64,000 nucleotides of DNA from Thermoguttaceae bacterium (GTDB taxonomy: Bacteria > Planctomycetota > Planctomycetia > Pirellulales > Thermoguttaceae), in contig JARKPK010000120.1 of NCBI GenBank assembly GCA_029975295.1, forward strand, positions 22,549-86,548, written 5' to 3'. Under the pieces are notes generated by a model, which made no database searches, was not told the DNA's origin, and was given only the letters and a program-made list of their open reading frames with translations. The position numbers and the translations under genes were made by a program. How positions within the stretch are numbered: position 1 is the first letter of the stretch; every line of letters begins with the position of its first letter. This document shows, one piece after another, positions 1-9,388 of the stretch.

Positions 1-28
1 CAAGATTCGGGAACTGAAGAGCAACTGA
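1..28 (+). CDS. possible C-terminal end of an upstream gene (partial)
   Basis: Reading from base 2, the first 27 bases encode a short charged tail, K-I-R-E-L-K-S-N, followed by TGA at 26-28. This could be the end of a gene that starts left of the window. Nine codons are too few to identify it, and the other frames also stay open by chance in this GC-rich DNA. Confidence 0.25.
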
Positions 29-495
29 TTCGCGGCAAAGACGACGCGCGATCGATTGCGCGTTCTGCTCGCGCGGTCGGCGTTCCGCCGGTCGGCCTCG
101 TTGCCGATTTCGGGCAAGGGGCGGTCGGTCGCCGCGAGGAACAGAGAGTGCCGAAGCCCGGACTTCAGCATACCGTAACATTGCGATTCGCCCCGGCCGG
201 CCACCTCGTCAGGACGCGGGCGAATACAAACAGCGGCCGCGGCCCCCATTTGCCTGAACGTGCGCGTCCTGTTGCGGCCGGGCGGACGTTTTGAAAGACT
301 GAACCTCAGGATGGCTCGATGGCAACGAAGCCGACGGGCGGGGGGCCGGCTTCGGCGGGCGGCTGCGCCGTCGCGGGGTTGCCTGGGCCTTTTGAGAGAC
401 AGTCGACGTTTGCCCGGTCGCGCAGGTGCGTGCATTCGGCGCGCCGTCCGGCGCAGTTGCCGCGAGTTTCGTTTGTGAAGGAGGGAATGCCTTTG
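29..495. other. intergenic, no gene recognised
   Basis: Open frames on both strands here translate to Arg/Pro/Ala-rich sequence without recognisable folds. I see no RNA gene and no clear promoter. The last bases hold the AAGGAGGG ribosome binding site (478-485) of the next gene. Confidence 0.5.
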
Positions 496-1239
496 ATGAA
501 TCCCTACGGGGCCTTGTGCGACGACTTCTACGTGAATCTGAATCTCTCGACCGAAATGGAATTGCCCACCAATCGGGAGACGGTGCTGCACTATTTCGAC
601 CGATTGCAGAAGACATACCCGTCGATGCGCAATTTCTACGCGCGGGAGCCCAACGGTTTTGTGTTGGAAGAAGACAAAGATCAAGGGCGATACCGTTGGT
701 GTTCGATCGAGCCGCGGCGGCTGTGTTCGGGCGTGGTCAATCCCGAGTCGGTCGGCTCGGCCATGGAGCAGCACCAATTGGTGCTCGATGTGGCTCCCTA
801 TGCCCTTTCAGTCAGTACGATGGACTGCGAGGCCCTCGACCTGCTTTTCGGTTTCGATTTTCTCTATCGGGGGAATCACAATCAGCTGATCGCGGAAACC
901 CTCGGTGTCGGAACGTCGCTGGAGCGGTTTTTCGAAACGCCCGGCTCGAAGGTGGTGAACTACGAACCCTCGCTAACGATCGCTTTAGACGATGATTGCC
1001 GGCTGCAAGTTCGGGTGAGCTTCGAATCGCGGACCACGGCTTATCAAATCCGCACCGGCGAATTTCCGGAAGAGCAGTTGAGCGTGTACGTCATCGCCCG
1101 TCAGTACGGCAGCTTATCGAGCGAGCAAACGTTCGTCGAAACCGTGCAGCGGCTGCGCGACGTATGTCAGACGACCGTTGATCGCCATGTGGCCGAAACG
1201 ATTCTGCAACCGTTGGCCCGCGCCATCTCGCTAAAGTAG
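496..1239 (+). CDS. conserved hypothetical protein, 247 aa
   Basis: This is a soluble protein with balanced composition and no signal peptide or membrane segment. The start is the ATG at 496, ten bases after AAGGAGGG (478-485). The ATG at 487 lies only one base from that site, and the frame upstream of it looks non-coding. The sequence mixes beta-rich stretches with acidic patches, and I recognise no catalytic motif. Planctomycetes have many conserved proteins of this size without known function, and this is probably one of them (inference). It stands alone, with a GC-rich hairpin directly after its stop codon. Confidence 0.75.
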   Translation: MNPYGALCDDFYVNLNLSTEMELPTNRETVLHYFDRLQKTYPSMRNFYAREPNGFVLEEDKDQGRYRWCSIEPRRLCSGVVNPESVGSAMEQHQLVLDVAPYALSVSTMDCEALDLLFGFDFLYRGNHNQLIAETLGVGTSLERFFETPGSKVVNYEPSLTIALDDDCRLQVRVSFESRTTAYQIRTGEFPEEQLSVYVIARQYGSLSSEQTFVETVQRLRDVCQTTVDRHVAETILQPLARAISLK

Positions 1240-1260
1240 GCCCGCTTGCTGTTGCGGGCC
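1239..1260 (+). terminator. GC-rich hairpin at gene end, possible terminator
   Basis: A perfect 7-bp stem (GGCCCGC / GCGGGCC) with an 8-nt loop begins on the last base of the stop codon. A run of five T (1279-1283) lies 19 nt further on, so it is not a textbook Rho-independent terminator, but the position suggests 3' end formation or transcript protection. Confidence 0.4.
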
Positions 1261-1743
1261 CGATCGGAGGGCCGACGGTTTTTGCGCTTCGTTGGTCGTT
1301 GGTTGGCCCGTTGGTCGGCCGTGTCGTAGCACTGTGGCCGGCGGACCAGTCGGCAGACCGTTCCGGCCGGCTGGCGCAATCGTTCTCAGCGGCACAACCG
1401 GCCCGTGTTTTGCGCGGCCCAACGGGGAGCAAATGGGCTCCGATTGTTTGGTTCTTCTCGCCAATTCTCGGCGTTTCAACGGCTTAGATGCGTTGAATCG
1501 ACCGGCGGCCACCGGGGGCCGGCCGACGCGCTGACGCGCCCGATTCGACACAATGAGCTAACTTTTTTATGAGTGACCCGGGGTTCTCCACAATGCCGCC
1601 CGGCGTCCCACAAGCTCGCGCCGATGCGGCCCGTCCACTTCGAAAACCAAAGGCATCAACCCGTCGCACCGGCAGTCGGATTCGATGAGTTGGTAAACGC
1701 GCGCTCCGTCGCCGGGCGCGATGTGGAAAGGTGGTGGTGGAAG
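1261..1743. other. intergenic, no gene recognised
   Basis: The open frames are shadows rich in Arg, Pro and Gly. I see no RNA gene. The frame of the next CDS is open upstream to 1573, but that part does not look like protein. Confidence 0.5.
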
Positions 1744-2256
1744 ATGATCGACAAGAAACCGCTGCGGAAACACCTGTTCGTCGACCCGAAGGTACAAGGC
1801 GCCCTGGCAACTCGGGCCGTGCTCTATTGGTTCCTTTGCCTGCTGACCGTCGCGCTGATGCTCTTGTGTTGGCAAATGATCACCGGCCCGGCCCGGCTGT
1901 TCTATACGCACTTGGACGTCATCTGGTACTACTACGGCCCGGCATTGATCGCTTCGACGATCTTGCTGCCGCTGGTGGTGATCGACGTGTTTCGGGTGAG
2001 CAATCGATTCGTCGGCCCGATTCTGCGATTACGTCGGTCGCTTCGCGCGCTGGGGCGGGGCGAGCATGTCGGCACGATCGAGTTCCGCGATGGCGACTTC
2101 TGGCAAGAATTCGCCGATGAATTCAATGTCGTAGCCGACCGCGTGGAGCAGTTGGAGCAGGAATTGCAGCGGCTCCGGCAAGAGAGCGACAAGACCGGCA
2201 ACGGCGAGCTTGAAACTGCGGCGTGCAAGTCGGCTCAGCCGGTATCTACCGTTTGA
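1744..2256 (+). CDS. HAMP-like two-TM membrane protein, 170 aa
   Basis: There are two hydrophobic helices (about residues 24-46 and 63-83). The second is followed by a basic amphipathic stretch and a coiled coil (about 84-145) that resembles a HAMP linker: a first helix, a connector with acidic residues, then a heptad-rich second helix. No kinase, cyclase or methyl-accepting domain follows, so it would be a stand-alone HAMP protein in the inner membrane, a type I associate with planctomycetes. The chosen ATG starts the first sensible N-terminus (M-I-D-K-K); the upstream frame is non-coding in character. Role unknown; it may act as a signalling adaptor (inference). Confidence 0.7.
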   Translation: MIDKKPLRKHLFVDPKVQGALATRAVLYWFLCLLTVALMLLCWQMITGPARLFYTHLDVIWYYYGPALIASTILLPLVVIDVFRVSNRFVGPILRLRRSLRALGRGEHVGTIEFRDGDFWQEFADEFNVVADRVEQLEQELQRLRQESDKTGNGELETAACKSAQPVSTV

Positions 2257-2383
2257 TGCCGTCCCGTTGCGTCATAGCGCGCAACGAGAAAAGCGGCAGA
2301 GCAGGAGGCAACAGGGGCGCTGTCGGTCCGGATGTCCATCGGGTTTATGCGGGCTCGTTGGCTCGATAGGTCCCGCGGTGGTG

Positions 2384-2413
2384 TTGACGGTTGCCCCCGG
2401 CCCAGTTTAGAAT
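2384..2413 (+). promoter_or_regulatory. promoter of tRNA-Pro
   Basis: TTGACG (2384-2389), an 18-bp spacer, then TAGAAT (2408-2413) forms a good sigma-70 type promoter. It predicts a start near 2420, about 60 nt before the tRNA. Confidence 0.6.
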
Positions 2414-2480
2414 GCCATGCAGTCGAACGGCGTTGCCGAGGGCCGATGATCGGCCCGGCGGGGCGTTGTTTCGACCGGCT

Positions 2481-2556
2481 CGGGGCGTGGCGCAGCCTGG
2501 ATTAGCGCGTCTGAATGGGGTTCAGAAGGTCGGAGGTTCGAATCCTCTCGCCCCGA
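2481..2556 (+). tRNA. tRNA-Pro, anticodon GGG
   Basis: A 76-nt cloverleaf is present. The acceptor stem pairs CGGGGCG with CGCCCCG. The anticodon arm is TCTGA / TCAGA with loop ATGGGGT, giving anticodon GGG. The T arm is GGAGG-TTCGAAT-CCTCT. C1:G72 and A73 are the known identity elements of bacterial tRNA-Pro. The 3' CCA is not encoded. The gene reads proline codon CCC (and CCU by wobble), which suits a GC-rich genome. No integrase or att-like repeat sits next to it. Confidence 0.95.
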
Positions 2557-2790
2557 CTGAGTGTCGGTCGTCGGAAGGGAAAGGCAAACTGGGGTTTACG
2601 GTTGCCACGGCAGGTCGGCTGCTTTGCGTGGATCGATCTGTCGTCTTTCTAACTAATTCGAGGATCGCCGAGAACGTTTGCGACTTGCGTGTTGGCGGCG
2701 CGCCTTGCGGCAGGGCGAGCGCCGGCAGTGAATCGGCACAGCGGTTTCCCCGTTGGCCCGCAATGAAGTGCCGCACAATCCACACAAAAG
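2557..2790. other. intergenic between tRNA and terminator
   Basis: I see no gene. With the terminator at 2791-2824, this stretch may be the trailer of the tRNA transcript, to be removed during maturation (inference). Confidence 0.4.
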
Positions 2791-2824
2791 ACCTCGACGC
2801 GGCAGCCGGCCCCGTCGAGGTTTT
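2791..2824 (+). terminator. Rho-independent terminator
   Basis: A 9-bp perfect stem (ACCTCGACG / CGTCGAGGT) is followed by TTTT and preceded by AAAAG, so it could work in both directions. It lies between the tRNA and the next CDS and probably ends the tRNA transcript. Confidence 0.65.
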
Positions 2825-3089
2825 GCATTGCGCTTTCACGCGCAATCGGGATGAAAAGCACCACGCTCCGTTGCGGTCTGTCGCGGCAGGCGTTTTCGTT
2901 CAGGAAGCCGCGCCGGACCGGGCCGGCTCAACTCGAAACCTGACGGAGCGAACGCAGAAGAATCACGCCGGCCTGTCTTGCGTCGGATCGATCTCCGGTT
3001 GGACGGCCGTGTCGTATCGTCGCCCGAGGGAGAACGGACGCCATTGGCGGCGAACGGCATGTCTTTGTCTTGGAGAAAGGGGCTGCTCC
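2825..3089. other. intergenic upstream of the zinc-ribbon gene
   Basis: No gene recognised. The frame of the next CDS stays open through this stretch and even through the tRNA, which shows the open frame is chance. GGAGAAAGGGG at 3072-3082 is the likely ribosome binding site of the following gene. Confidence 0.45.
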
Positions 3090-3977
3090 TTGCCGATCGA
3101 ATTCTCGTGCATGTGCGGAAGGAAGTTGCGCGTCAAGGACGAGCACGCGGGCCGAAAGTTCAAGTGTCCGGGCTGCGGCGCGGCAACGCAGGCGCCGGCG
3201 CCGAAGGCGGCTGACGATCTGCTCTCCGACGATCTTCTGACAGCGGCCGAGTCGTTGCCGGCCATCGCTTCTCCCAATCGCCAAAGCGCCGAGCGGCGGC
3301 GCAGTGCGTCGTCGGCGAAGCCCGACGTTATCGTTCGCCGCATCGGTGGGCTGCTGGGAATCTTGGCCGATCGGAACAAGACGGTGGCCAGCCGCCCGGG
3401 GCAGATGCGCGTGGATCCGCTCAAGCACATGCTTTGTTACCAGGGCGAGTGGGCCCTCTATGCGCTGATGATGATCGGATTCCTCATCGTGGGTTTCTAT
3501 TTCGCCGAACAGGGCGACGACAAAAAATCCATTAGCGCGTTCGTGGCGGTTGGAGTTGCTGCGTATTTGCTCTATTTTCACTACGTTGGCGTCCGTGTGC
3601 GCTTCGTTTACGGCGACATCAACCCGGGCGTGATCGTCAAGAAGAATCTCGTTGCGGTGCTGACCAACCTGGGCATCGACGGCAGAGAGTACTACGCTCT
3701 GAAAATCCTCGCCCAGCCGGTGCGGAACATGACCGGCGGCACGGGCGAACCCGGCGAGCGCGTGGCCGCCGCGTGCCAGTATTCGGGCCATCTTTCGGGC
3801 AGTCATTGGCGGGATTTCGACTTCGAACTGGTTCAGTGCGCCACGCGGAACGAGGCCACGGTTGAGCGGGTGATGCGCACTATTCCCGAAGAGGAATGGC
3901 AAGCGTTGAAAGACGCTGTTGCCAACGTCGAAGGGCGACTGTGGAGCGGCCGACTCATCCCCTTGGAAGTGCGTTGA
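3090..3977 (+). CDS. zinc-ribbon membrane protein (DUF3239-like?), 295 aa
   Basis: The protein opens with a ribbon CxCG...CPxCG (Cys7, Cys9, Cys26, Cys29) spaced as in many planctomycete membrane proteins. A low-complexity linker (32-80) follows, then two TM helices (about 121-138 and 150-166) and a soluble C-terminal beta-rich domain. A TTG start at 3090 is chosen because the typical ribbon N-terminus M-P-I-x-F begins there and GGAGAAAGGGG precedes it by 7-8 nt. The C-terminal part may belong to the DUF3239 group, but I am not sure. The ribbon would sit in the cytoplasm. Function unknown. Confidence 0.7.
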   Translation: MPIEFSCMCGRKLRVKDEHAGRKFKCPGCGAATQAPAPKAADDLLSDDLLTAAESLPAIASPNRQSAERRRSASSAKPDVIVRRIGGLLGILADRNKTVASRPGQMRVDPLKHMLCYQGEWALYALMMIGFLIVGFYFAEQGDDKKSISAFVAVGVAAYLLYFHYVGVRVRFVYGDINPGVIVKKNLVAVLTNLGIDGREYYALKILAQPVRNMTGGTGEPGERVAAACQYSGHLSGSHWRDFDFELVQCATRNEATVERVMRTIPEEEWQALKDAVANVEGRLWSGRLIPLEVR

Positions 3978-4177
3978 ATCCCGCAAAGCCGCCCGCTGCC
4001 GCACCGGCGGAACGCGGCGCCGGCGGGCGAGCGGGGGCGTGTGCAGCGGCAGAAACGACGGCAACGGGCTCGCCCCGTTCCGCCCGGCGGGCGGGCAAGG
4101 GGTTGTCGGGCCGCGCAATCGAGCATGCCGATCCATTCGGCAAACGGCATCACACCGGCGGTCTATGCCGGACTCGT

Positions 4178-6025
4178 TCAGCGGGTGAGCTTTGATCGCT
4201 GCATTCGCTCGAACTCCATCATTTGTTCCGCCGGCGCGGCCGCCGGCTGGCCCGGTTGGGCGGCGCCGGGCACGCTGACGGCCAACTGCCGGTCGAAGGC
4301 GACAGAGTACCCGTATTCTATGATCCGCGCCTTCTGGCCGATCGCCGCGGCCGGAATTTCGATGTCCCATCGCAATAGGTTCTTGGGCCGTTCGGTGCGC
4401 AGGTAGAGTTCGTCGCTGCTGAGGGCGTCTTTCATGTCGCCGAGTTTGATGTGCCTTTCGTTCGGGCGGTCGTGGTAGGGCATGCGGTCGAACAGCCGCA
4501 AAGCAATGGCTTCGTTCTTGAAGTTTTCGACCACCAGCCGATAGCGGAAGCTCAGCTCGCGGTTGCCGCCCTGCACGGCCTCGGTGCGGCTGACCAGTTC
4601 ACGTTGGGCGCGGGCCTGGGGATCGGCGCCGAAGCCGACGACGAACGTTTGGCCCCGCGCCACGGTCGGGATTTCGCCGCGGCCGACGAAGCGGCCTTCC
4701 AGATAAACATTGATCGGGCCGCCGAGCAGATCGTCGCTGCCGCTGTTGGTCAATTCGGCCTCGCGATAGACATAGCTGGTCAGCACGGGCACGGCCACGT
4801 AGTAGAAATCGCTTTTGAAGCTCGTACGCATGATGCGGACCATCTGCTGATCAGCGCGGCTCGCCAAGCTCACGCCGTTGGGCAGGGGATAGCTGAGGCT
4901 CGGGCCTTCGACGTCGTGCGAGGGCGCGGCCGTGCGGAGCACGTCTTTGCCAACGGCCAACTCGATCGACTGATAGTCGTTGGCCGCCGTGTTGGCCGTC
5001 CAACTCGAGGTGATCGCTTCTTCCAGCTTCATCGCGTTGCGCGTTTGGGCGATTGCCGCCGATTGCCGGCCGCGGATGGCCTCGATTTGGCTCAGCACGT
5101 CCTTCTCCGACATTCGGCCCACCTGGCCGGCCGGGGCCAGCGAAACCTGAAACGGCCCCAATCCGGGGCCGGCCGCGCTGAGGGCCGGCGAGGCCGTCGA
5201 AAGCACCAGCGACACGTTGGTCCAGTTCTCGCCGCTCATTTGTTGGATCAGCGCGCTGAGTTCAACCTCGACCTCCTTGCGGTCTTTGCCGGCGCGGAAG
5301 GTGTAGGTGGGCGACCAGCCGCAGCCGCCCACCAGATAGTTCAGGCGAACGGTTTCCGGACCGTCGCCCGTCTTCTCGACAAAGAGAACGGCCTCGCGCA
5401 CGGCCTTCTGCGCGCCGGCGGTCAGCTCGCCTCGCTGACGCTGCAACAGCGCCAATCGCTTGTTGATCTCCTTAGCCGCCCTTTCGAGTTCCAGCGACTT
5501 TTCCGCAATCGCCTCGCGCTGCTTGAAGGAGAACTGGGTGATCTGTTCCAACGCCTTGGCGTCGAGGAAGCCGCGGGCCAGGTCGGTCTTGGCCGTAGGC
5601 ACGGCGAAACTCTCCATTTGATCGAGGTAGGCGATCTGTTTGGCGACGACTTGCTGCTGCTTTTCGTTGGCCTTGAGTTCTTCGTTGGCCGCCTCGATCT
5701 GATCGTCGAGTTTGCGGACCTCCTCGCGCGGCTCCTCGCCCACCGCCCGTGTGCGAAAGCGGACGGCGCGGATATCGACCCCTTCGTTTCCTTCGGCGAA
5801 GAGGGTCTCGGGCATCACCTGTTCGGGCAGATCGCCGACAACCACTTCCGCCCCGCCTTTGCCGCCTTCGACAGGCACGACGCGAGTCACCATCGCCTGC
5901 CCGCGGTAGAGCGTAACCTGCACGACTTTGCCGGCCACCGGCTTGGCCTCTGGCGCTGCGGCCCATGCGGAAGGTGTTGCAACACCCATAAAAACTGCGG
6001 AAAAGACAACCATGATCCGGCTCAT
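4178..6025 (-). CDS. DUF4139 / mucoidy-inhibitor-A family protein, 615 aa
   Basis: An exported protein with an N-terminal signal peptide (cleavage near W-A-A-A-P). The DUF4140-like N-terminal domain (about 30-120) has the typical L-Y-R-G-Q-A start. A long coiled coil follows (about 105-215), then the beta-rich DUF4139 domain, with the family motif G-W-x-P-x-Y near residue 235. The length is usual for the family. The group is named after a protein that inhibits mucoidy, but its biochemical activity is unknown. It is likely in the periplasm or on the outer membrane. The gene is monocistronic and convergent with the upstream zinc-ribbon gene. Confidence 0.88.
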   Translation of the reverse strand: MSRIMVVFSAVFMGVATPSAWAAAPEAKPVAGKVVQVTLYRGQAMVTRVVPVEGGKGGAEVVVGDLPEQVMPETLFAEGNEGVDIRAVRFRTRAVGEEPREEVRKLDDQIEAANEELKANEKQQQVVAKQIAYLDQMESFAVPTAKTDLARGFLDAKALEQITQFSFKQREAIAEKSLELERAAKEINKRLALLQRQRGELTAGAQKAVREAVLFVEKTGDGPETVRLNYLVGGCGWSPTYTFRAGKDRKEVEVELSALIQQMSGENWTNVSLVLSTASPALSAAGPGLGPFQVSLAPAGQVGRMSEKDVLSQIEAIRGRQSAAIAQTRNAMKLEEAITSSWTANTAANDYQSIELAVGKDVLRTAAPSHDVEGPSLSYPLPNGVSLASRADQQMVRIMRTSFKSDFYYVAVPVLTSYVYREAELTNSGSDDLLGGPINVYLEGRFVGRGEIPTVARGQTFVVGFGADPQARAQRELVSRTEAVQGGNRELSFRYRLVVENFKNEAIALRLFDRMPYHDRPNERHIKLGDMKDALSSDELYLRTERPKNLLRWDIEIPAAAIGQKARIIEYGYSVAFDRQLAVSVPGAAQPGQPAAAPAEQMMEFERMQRSKLTR

Positions 6026-6585
6026 AGAACGTTCCTTAACAAAAAAGGGGGAAATACCAACCCAAGATTAGACGAAACGGCCGCGGGCGGGGTTCCGTGC
6101 TCACGGCCTTTTCACGATTCGCCGCAAACCGCGAGCATCGGTGCGCCGTTCGCTTCCAGATGTTTGCACTCGGCAAATTCCACGCAGACAGCCCGACCTA
6201 TGGCTGGCCACCGGAAGGCCATTTTGGGGCGACAGAAAAATGCCAGCCATGAGCGACATCGTTCGACTGAGGATCGATTGGCCTTGGACAGCGGTTGATC
6301 CGTTCGGTGTGCGCGGCCTGCTGCTTTGCCGTTGATGGCGGCCGCTCGCTTCGATCGGATTCGCTATTTGGGCAAAAAGCCGGCCTGCTCGTTGTCCGCA
6401 GTGGAAACGGCGCCCTTGCCGCAAATTGGCTGCCGCCAAGCGGTTGCTGCGAAGCCGCGCAGAGGGCAGCGTTTGCCGTTTTTTGCGACGCGCAGAGCCG
6501 AAGGGCGATGCGGCGCCGCACAAACCTCCTTGCCACGTGGACGACGAGACTTGGAGACAGACGCCGTTGGCAAACGAGGCTGAGA
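6026..6585. other. intergenic, no gene recognised
   Basis: 560 bases without a credible reading frame. The open frames translate to Arg/Ala-rich shadow sequence. It must contain the promoter of the DUF4139 gene and the 3' end of the esterase gene, but no motif is convincing. Confidence 0.45.
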
Positions 6586-7518
6586 CTATTCGACCGCTTT
6601 GTTCTCGATGAGCTTCTTCATGGCCTTTCCCATGGCCTCACCGATCAGGTAGTACGTTTCGGCGTTGCTGTTCCAGTGGTAGCCTTGCCCGGTGGGCGAA
6701 ACCTCCTTCTCTCGCCAGAGGGCGCGCGTGCCGACAAACGCCACGTTCCCCCGAAACTCGGGATACTCGGCCACGGCCGCCTGCGCCTTCATCAGGGACA
6801 AAGCGCGAGGGTTCTTCTCTTCGAATCCGGTCATGCCGGTTTCGGCGATGACAAAGGGCAGGTCCTTCACCCCGAGGTCTTTGCGGATATCGCGGATGAA
6901 GTTCGCCATGTTGCGTTCGTATTCGTCGTTGAAGGCCTGATTGATCCGATCGTTCCATCCTTGGTGCCAGCCGAAACCGGCCAGTTGGCAACCGCGGTCG
7001 CCGAACTCCGGAAACTCGATTTTCAATTGGGAGAGAATCTCTTCGGTGCGTTGCACGATTTCGGTGTAGTACGGGCCGACCTCTCCGCCCGAGCTTGGCG
7101 GTCGGAAGTCTTTGGCGAGGCTCTTTCCGCCCCAAGCCAGTTTGATCAGCAGGACGGGGGCGTCGCAGGCGTCGCCGATCACATGCCCGAACCCCAGCTC
7201 CGGCCCGATGCGATCGGGCTGCGCACCGTAACCGACAGTGAGTTTGCCCTTGCGCGTCAGGTAGTGAATCCACACGTCATCGCGGACGACCCATTGGCCG
7301 TTCTTGTCGATCAGGTGCGGGAACTTTTCGGGAGCGACCTGTTCCAGGCTCCCTTTGCCGTTGTTGCGTTTAGGGTCGGCCTTGATGAAACCATGCCCTT
7401 CCATATTCGACTGCCCGGCAAGGACGAACACCTGCACCGGCTTCTCTGCCGCCTCGGGGGCAATCGACCCAGTGAAGAAGATTGCGGCAAACACCGCGAA
7501 AGCTTTGCAGTGCGTCAT
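6586..7518 (-). CDS. SGNH-type carbohydrate esterase (sialate O-acetylesterase, SASA domain), 310 aa
   Basis: A signal peptide (residues 1-24) leads into an SGNH hydrolase. Block I is G-Q-S-N-M-E-G with nucleophile Ser37; there is a central W-H-Q-G-x-N-D block and a C-terminal H-W-N-S-N-A-E that supplies the catalytic His. This is the SASA family that removes acetyl groups from sugars. GAGG lies 8 nt before the ATG. The gene follows the FAD oxidoreductase by 49 nt on the same strand, so the two are probably co-transcribed and act on the same exported carbohydrate pathway (inference). Confidence 0.87.
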   Translation of the reverse strand: MTHCKAFAVFAAIFFTGSIAPEAAEKPVQVFVLAGQSNMEGHGFIKADPKRNNGKGSLEQVAPEKFPHLIDKNGQWVVRDDVWIHYLTRKGKLTVGYGAQPDRIGPELGFGHVIGDACDAPVLLIKLAWGGKSLAKDFRPPSSGGEVGPYYTEIVQRTEEILSQLKIEFPEFGDRGCQLAGFGWHQGWNDRINQAFNDEYERNMANFIRDIRKDLGVKDLPFVIAETGMTGFEEKNPRALSLMKAQAAVAEYPEFRGNVAFVGTRALWREKEVSPTGQGYHWNSNAETYYLIGEAMGKAMKKLIENKAVE

Positions 7519-7567
7519 GTTGACGACCTCGTTGAGTTGTAACGCCGACTTGGAACAGGCCCGATGA

Positions 7568-9388
7568 TCAGGCCGAGGGTGCGTAACCGATCAAACGCCG
7601 CAGTTCGCCGATATGCTTCTGACCGACTTCGCGCGGCAACGCGCGGTGCTTTTTGCAAAGCGCGGCCGCATAGCCGGTGGCGATGCCCATTTGTCCGCAG
7701 GTTTTCATCACCCGCGGCCCGCACAGGCCGATGTGCGAGCAACTGAAGCAGCGGCCGGCCATCATCAGGTTCTCGATGTTCTTTGAGTACAGGCTGCGGA
7801 AGGGGATGTAGTAGAGGCCGCCGGTGGGAAGGAACAGCGCCTTCGAAAGGAAGTCGAGCGGCGAACCAGTCTCGGCCAGTTGATAATGGGCGTCGATCTC
7901 GCGTTTCTCCTCGACCACGGCATCGGGAAACTGGCGCCGTTCGGTCATGTCTTTCATCGTGTAGATGTAGTCGCCCATGATTCGGCGCGACTCGCGCTTG
8001 CCGCCGACGAACGCCACGAACTTCAAAGCGACATCGGCGTTCTTCGGGTCTTTCTTGGCGTTGGCGAACGAACCGTAAATGGCCCGAAGCATGTGGTCGC
8101 GGATGCGTTCGGCGTCGTCGATCTGGTTCAGATCGTTGGCCGAATACTCCCAGTACCACTCGCCGTTGATTGCGGAATGGGTTTTGGCCACGGGCATGGC
8201 CCAGGGCACTTCGGGGAAGGCGGTTGGTTGGCCGGCATCTTCGGAGTTCCACAGCAGGCTTGTGCCCATCACGCGGTTGTCGGCCGAGGCGGGGCTCCAC
8301 AGGTCGCCGTGTTTGTCCCAGGCCTCGCCGAACTCGCGGTGCGATTCGCGCCCATAGCGGCATTCGGCCCCGGCCCAGAAGCCCAACCAGCCGTCGCCCG
8401 TGGCGTCGATGAATACCGGCGCGCGAAACCGCGTGATCACACCCGAAACGGCATGGCGGGCTTCGACGCTCGCGATGCGTTGGCCCACTTTTTCCAAACC
8501 GATGGCGATGTGCAACGGGAACAGATCGGTCCCCGAGGCTTTCATCGAGGCTTCGCGCTTTTGCTGGGCCTTGATGGCGTCGGCATGGCCGTTGGGGTAG
8601 TGAGGGGTATCGATCAGCTTGAGAATCGCTTCGCCCTTGCCCGAGATGCCGATCGTATGGACACGAATCTCCTCGCTGGCATTGCCTCCGAACAGGGGCC
8701 GATCTTGGATCAGCGCCACGCGCAAGCCCTGCGACCGGGCGGCCAGGGCCGCGGCGCAGCCGGAAATTCCGCCGCCGACGATCACTAAGTCGTATTTTTT
8801 CTCGGCGATCGGCTTGTCGGCCCGTCCGCTGAGTCGGTCCTTCCAGGCGGCCAACTGGCGGAGGTCGTCGTTGGGAAGCTGCGGCGAACGCTGCCGGCTG
8901 AAATAGACGGCGTCGCATCGACCGTCGAAGCCGGTCAGGTCTTCCAGTTCCAGCAGGACGTTCTTTGAATCGGCGATTTCGACCGCGCCGCCGTACTGCC
9001 AGTGCCAGGCCGCGCCTTCCGCCCCAAAGGTCGGCGCGAGCTTCGCGCCGTTGACGCTGACGCGAAACCGGCCCGGCGAAGGCCAGTTGCCCGGGCACCA
9101 ATCGCGCGTCCGCACCCAAACATGCCATGTGCCCGACTGCGGCAGAGCGACTTTCGTCTTCGCATTGGCCACCGGTTTGCCCAGGCCGTGCGCGAGCAGG
9201 TAGCAGCCGCCCATCTGATGATAATGCTGCGTATCGAGCTGCCATCCTCCGCGATCGGCGAACGCGGCCGCTTCGACCAGCACGCCCGAGGCTTCTGGCT
9301 CGGCCCCGATCACGTATTGGAAGGGGACGGCCGAGGTCAGCCCCACACCGCCGACGACGCGAAGGAAGGTTCTTCTGCTGAACGCCAT
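7568..9388 (-). CDS. Tat-exported FAD-dependent oxidoreductase with N-terminal beta domain, 606 aa
   Basis: A twin-arginine signal (S-R-R-T-F at residues 4-8) directs export of the folded flavoprotein. Residues about 35-165 form a beta-rich, possibly sugar-binding domain. An FAD fold follows (V-I-V-G-G-G-I-S-G-C at about 202-211) with the F-G-G-N-A-S-E-E motif of the FAD_oxidored family. Members usually lie in polysaccharide-use loci and their substrate is mostly unknown. The start is the ATG at 9388 preceded by GGGAGA; a longer frame to 9439 has no Tat context. It is followed at 49 nt by a SASA esterase, and a sugar transporter lies 419 bp upstream. Confidence 0.85.
   Translation of the reverse strand: MAFSRRTFLRVVGGVGLTSAVPFQYVIGAEPEASGVLVEAAAFADRGGWQLDTQHYHQMGGCYLLAHGLGKPVANAKTKVALPQSGTWHVWVRTRDWCPGNWPSPGRFRVSVNGAKLAPTFGAEGAAWHWQYGGAVEIADSKNVLLELEDLTGFDGRCDAVYFSRQRSPQLPNDDLRQLAAWKDRLSGRADKPIAEKKYDLVIVGGGISGCAAALAARSQGLRVALIQDRPLFGGNASEEIRVHTIGISGKGEAILKLIDTPHYPNGHADAIKAQQKREASMKASGTDLFPLHIAIGLEKVGQRIASVEARHAVSGVITRFRAPVFIDATGDGWLGFWAGAECRYGRESHREFGEAWDKHGDLWSPASADNRVMGTSLLWNSEDAGQPTAFPEVPWAMPVAKTHSAINGEWYWEYSANDLNQIDDAERIRDHMLRAIYGSFANAKKDPKNADVALKFVAFVGGKRESRRIMGDYIYTMKDMTERRQFPDAVVEEKREIDAHYQLAETGSPLDFLSKALFLPTGGLYYIPFRSLYSKNIENLMMAGRCFSCSHIGLCGPRVMKTCGQMGIATGYAAALCKKHRALPREVGQKHIGELRRLIGYAPSA

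Noticed and set aside
2928..4370. 480-codon minus-strand frame over the zinc-ribbon gene
   Set aside because: The plus strand has the conserved CxCG/CPxCG ribbon and two TM helices; the minus frame has neither motif nor RBS.
4451..6298. 615-codon plus-strand frame opposite the DUF4139 gene, by coincidence the same length
   Set aside because: Shadow of the real minus-strand gene; it is His/Arg-rich without motifs and runs beyond the real gene into spacer.
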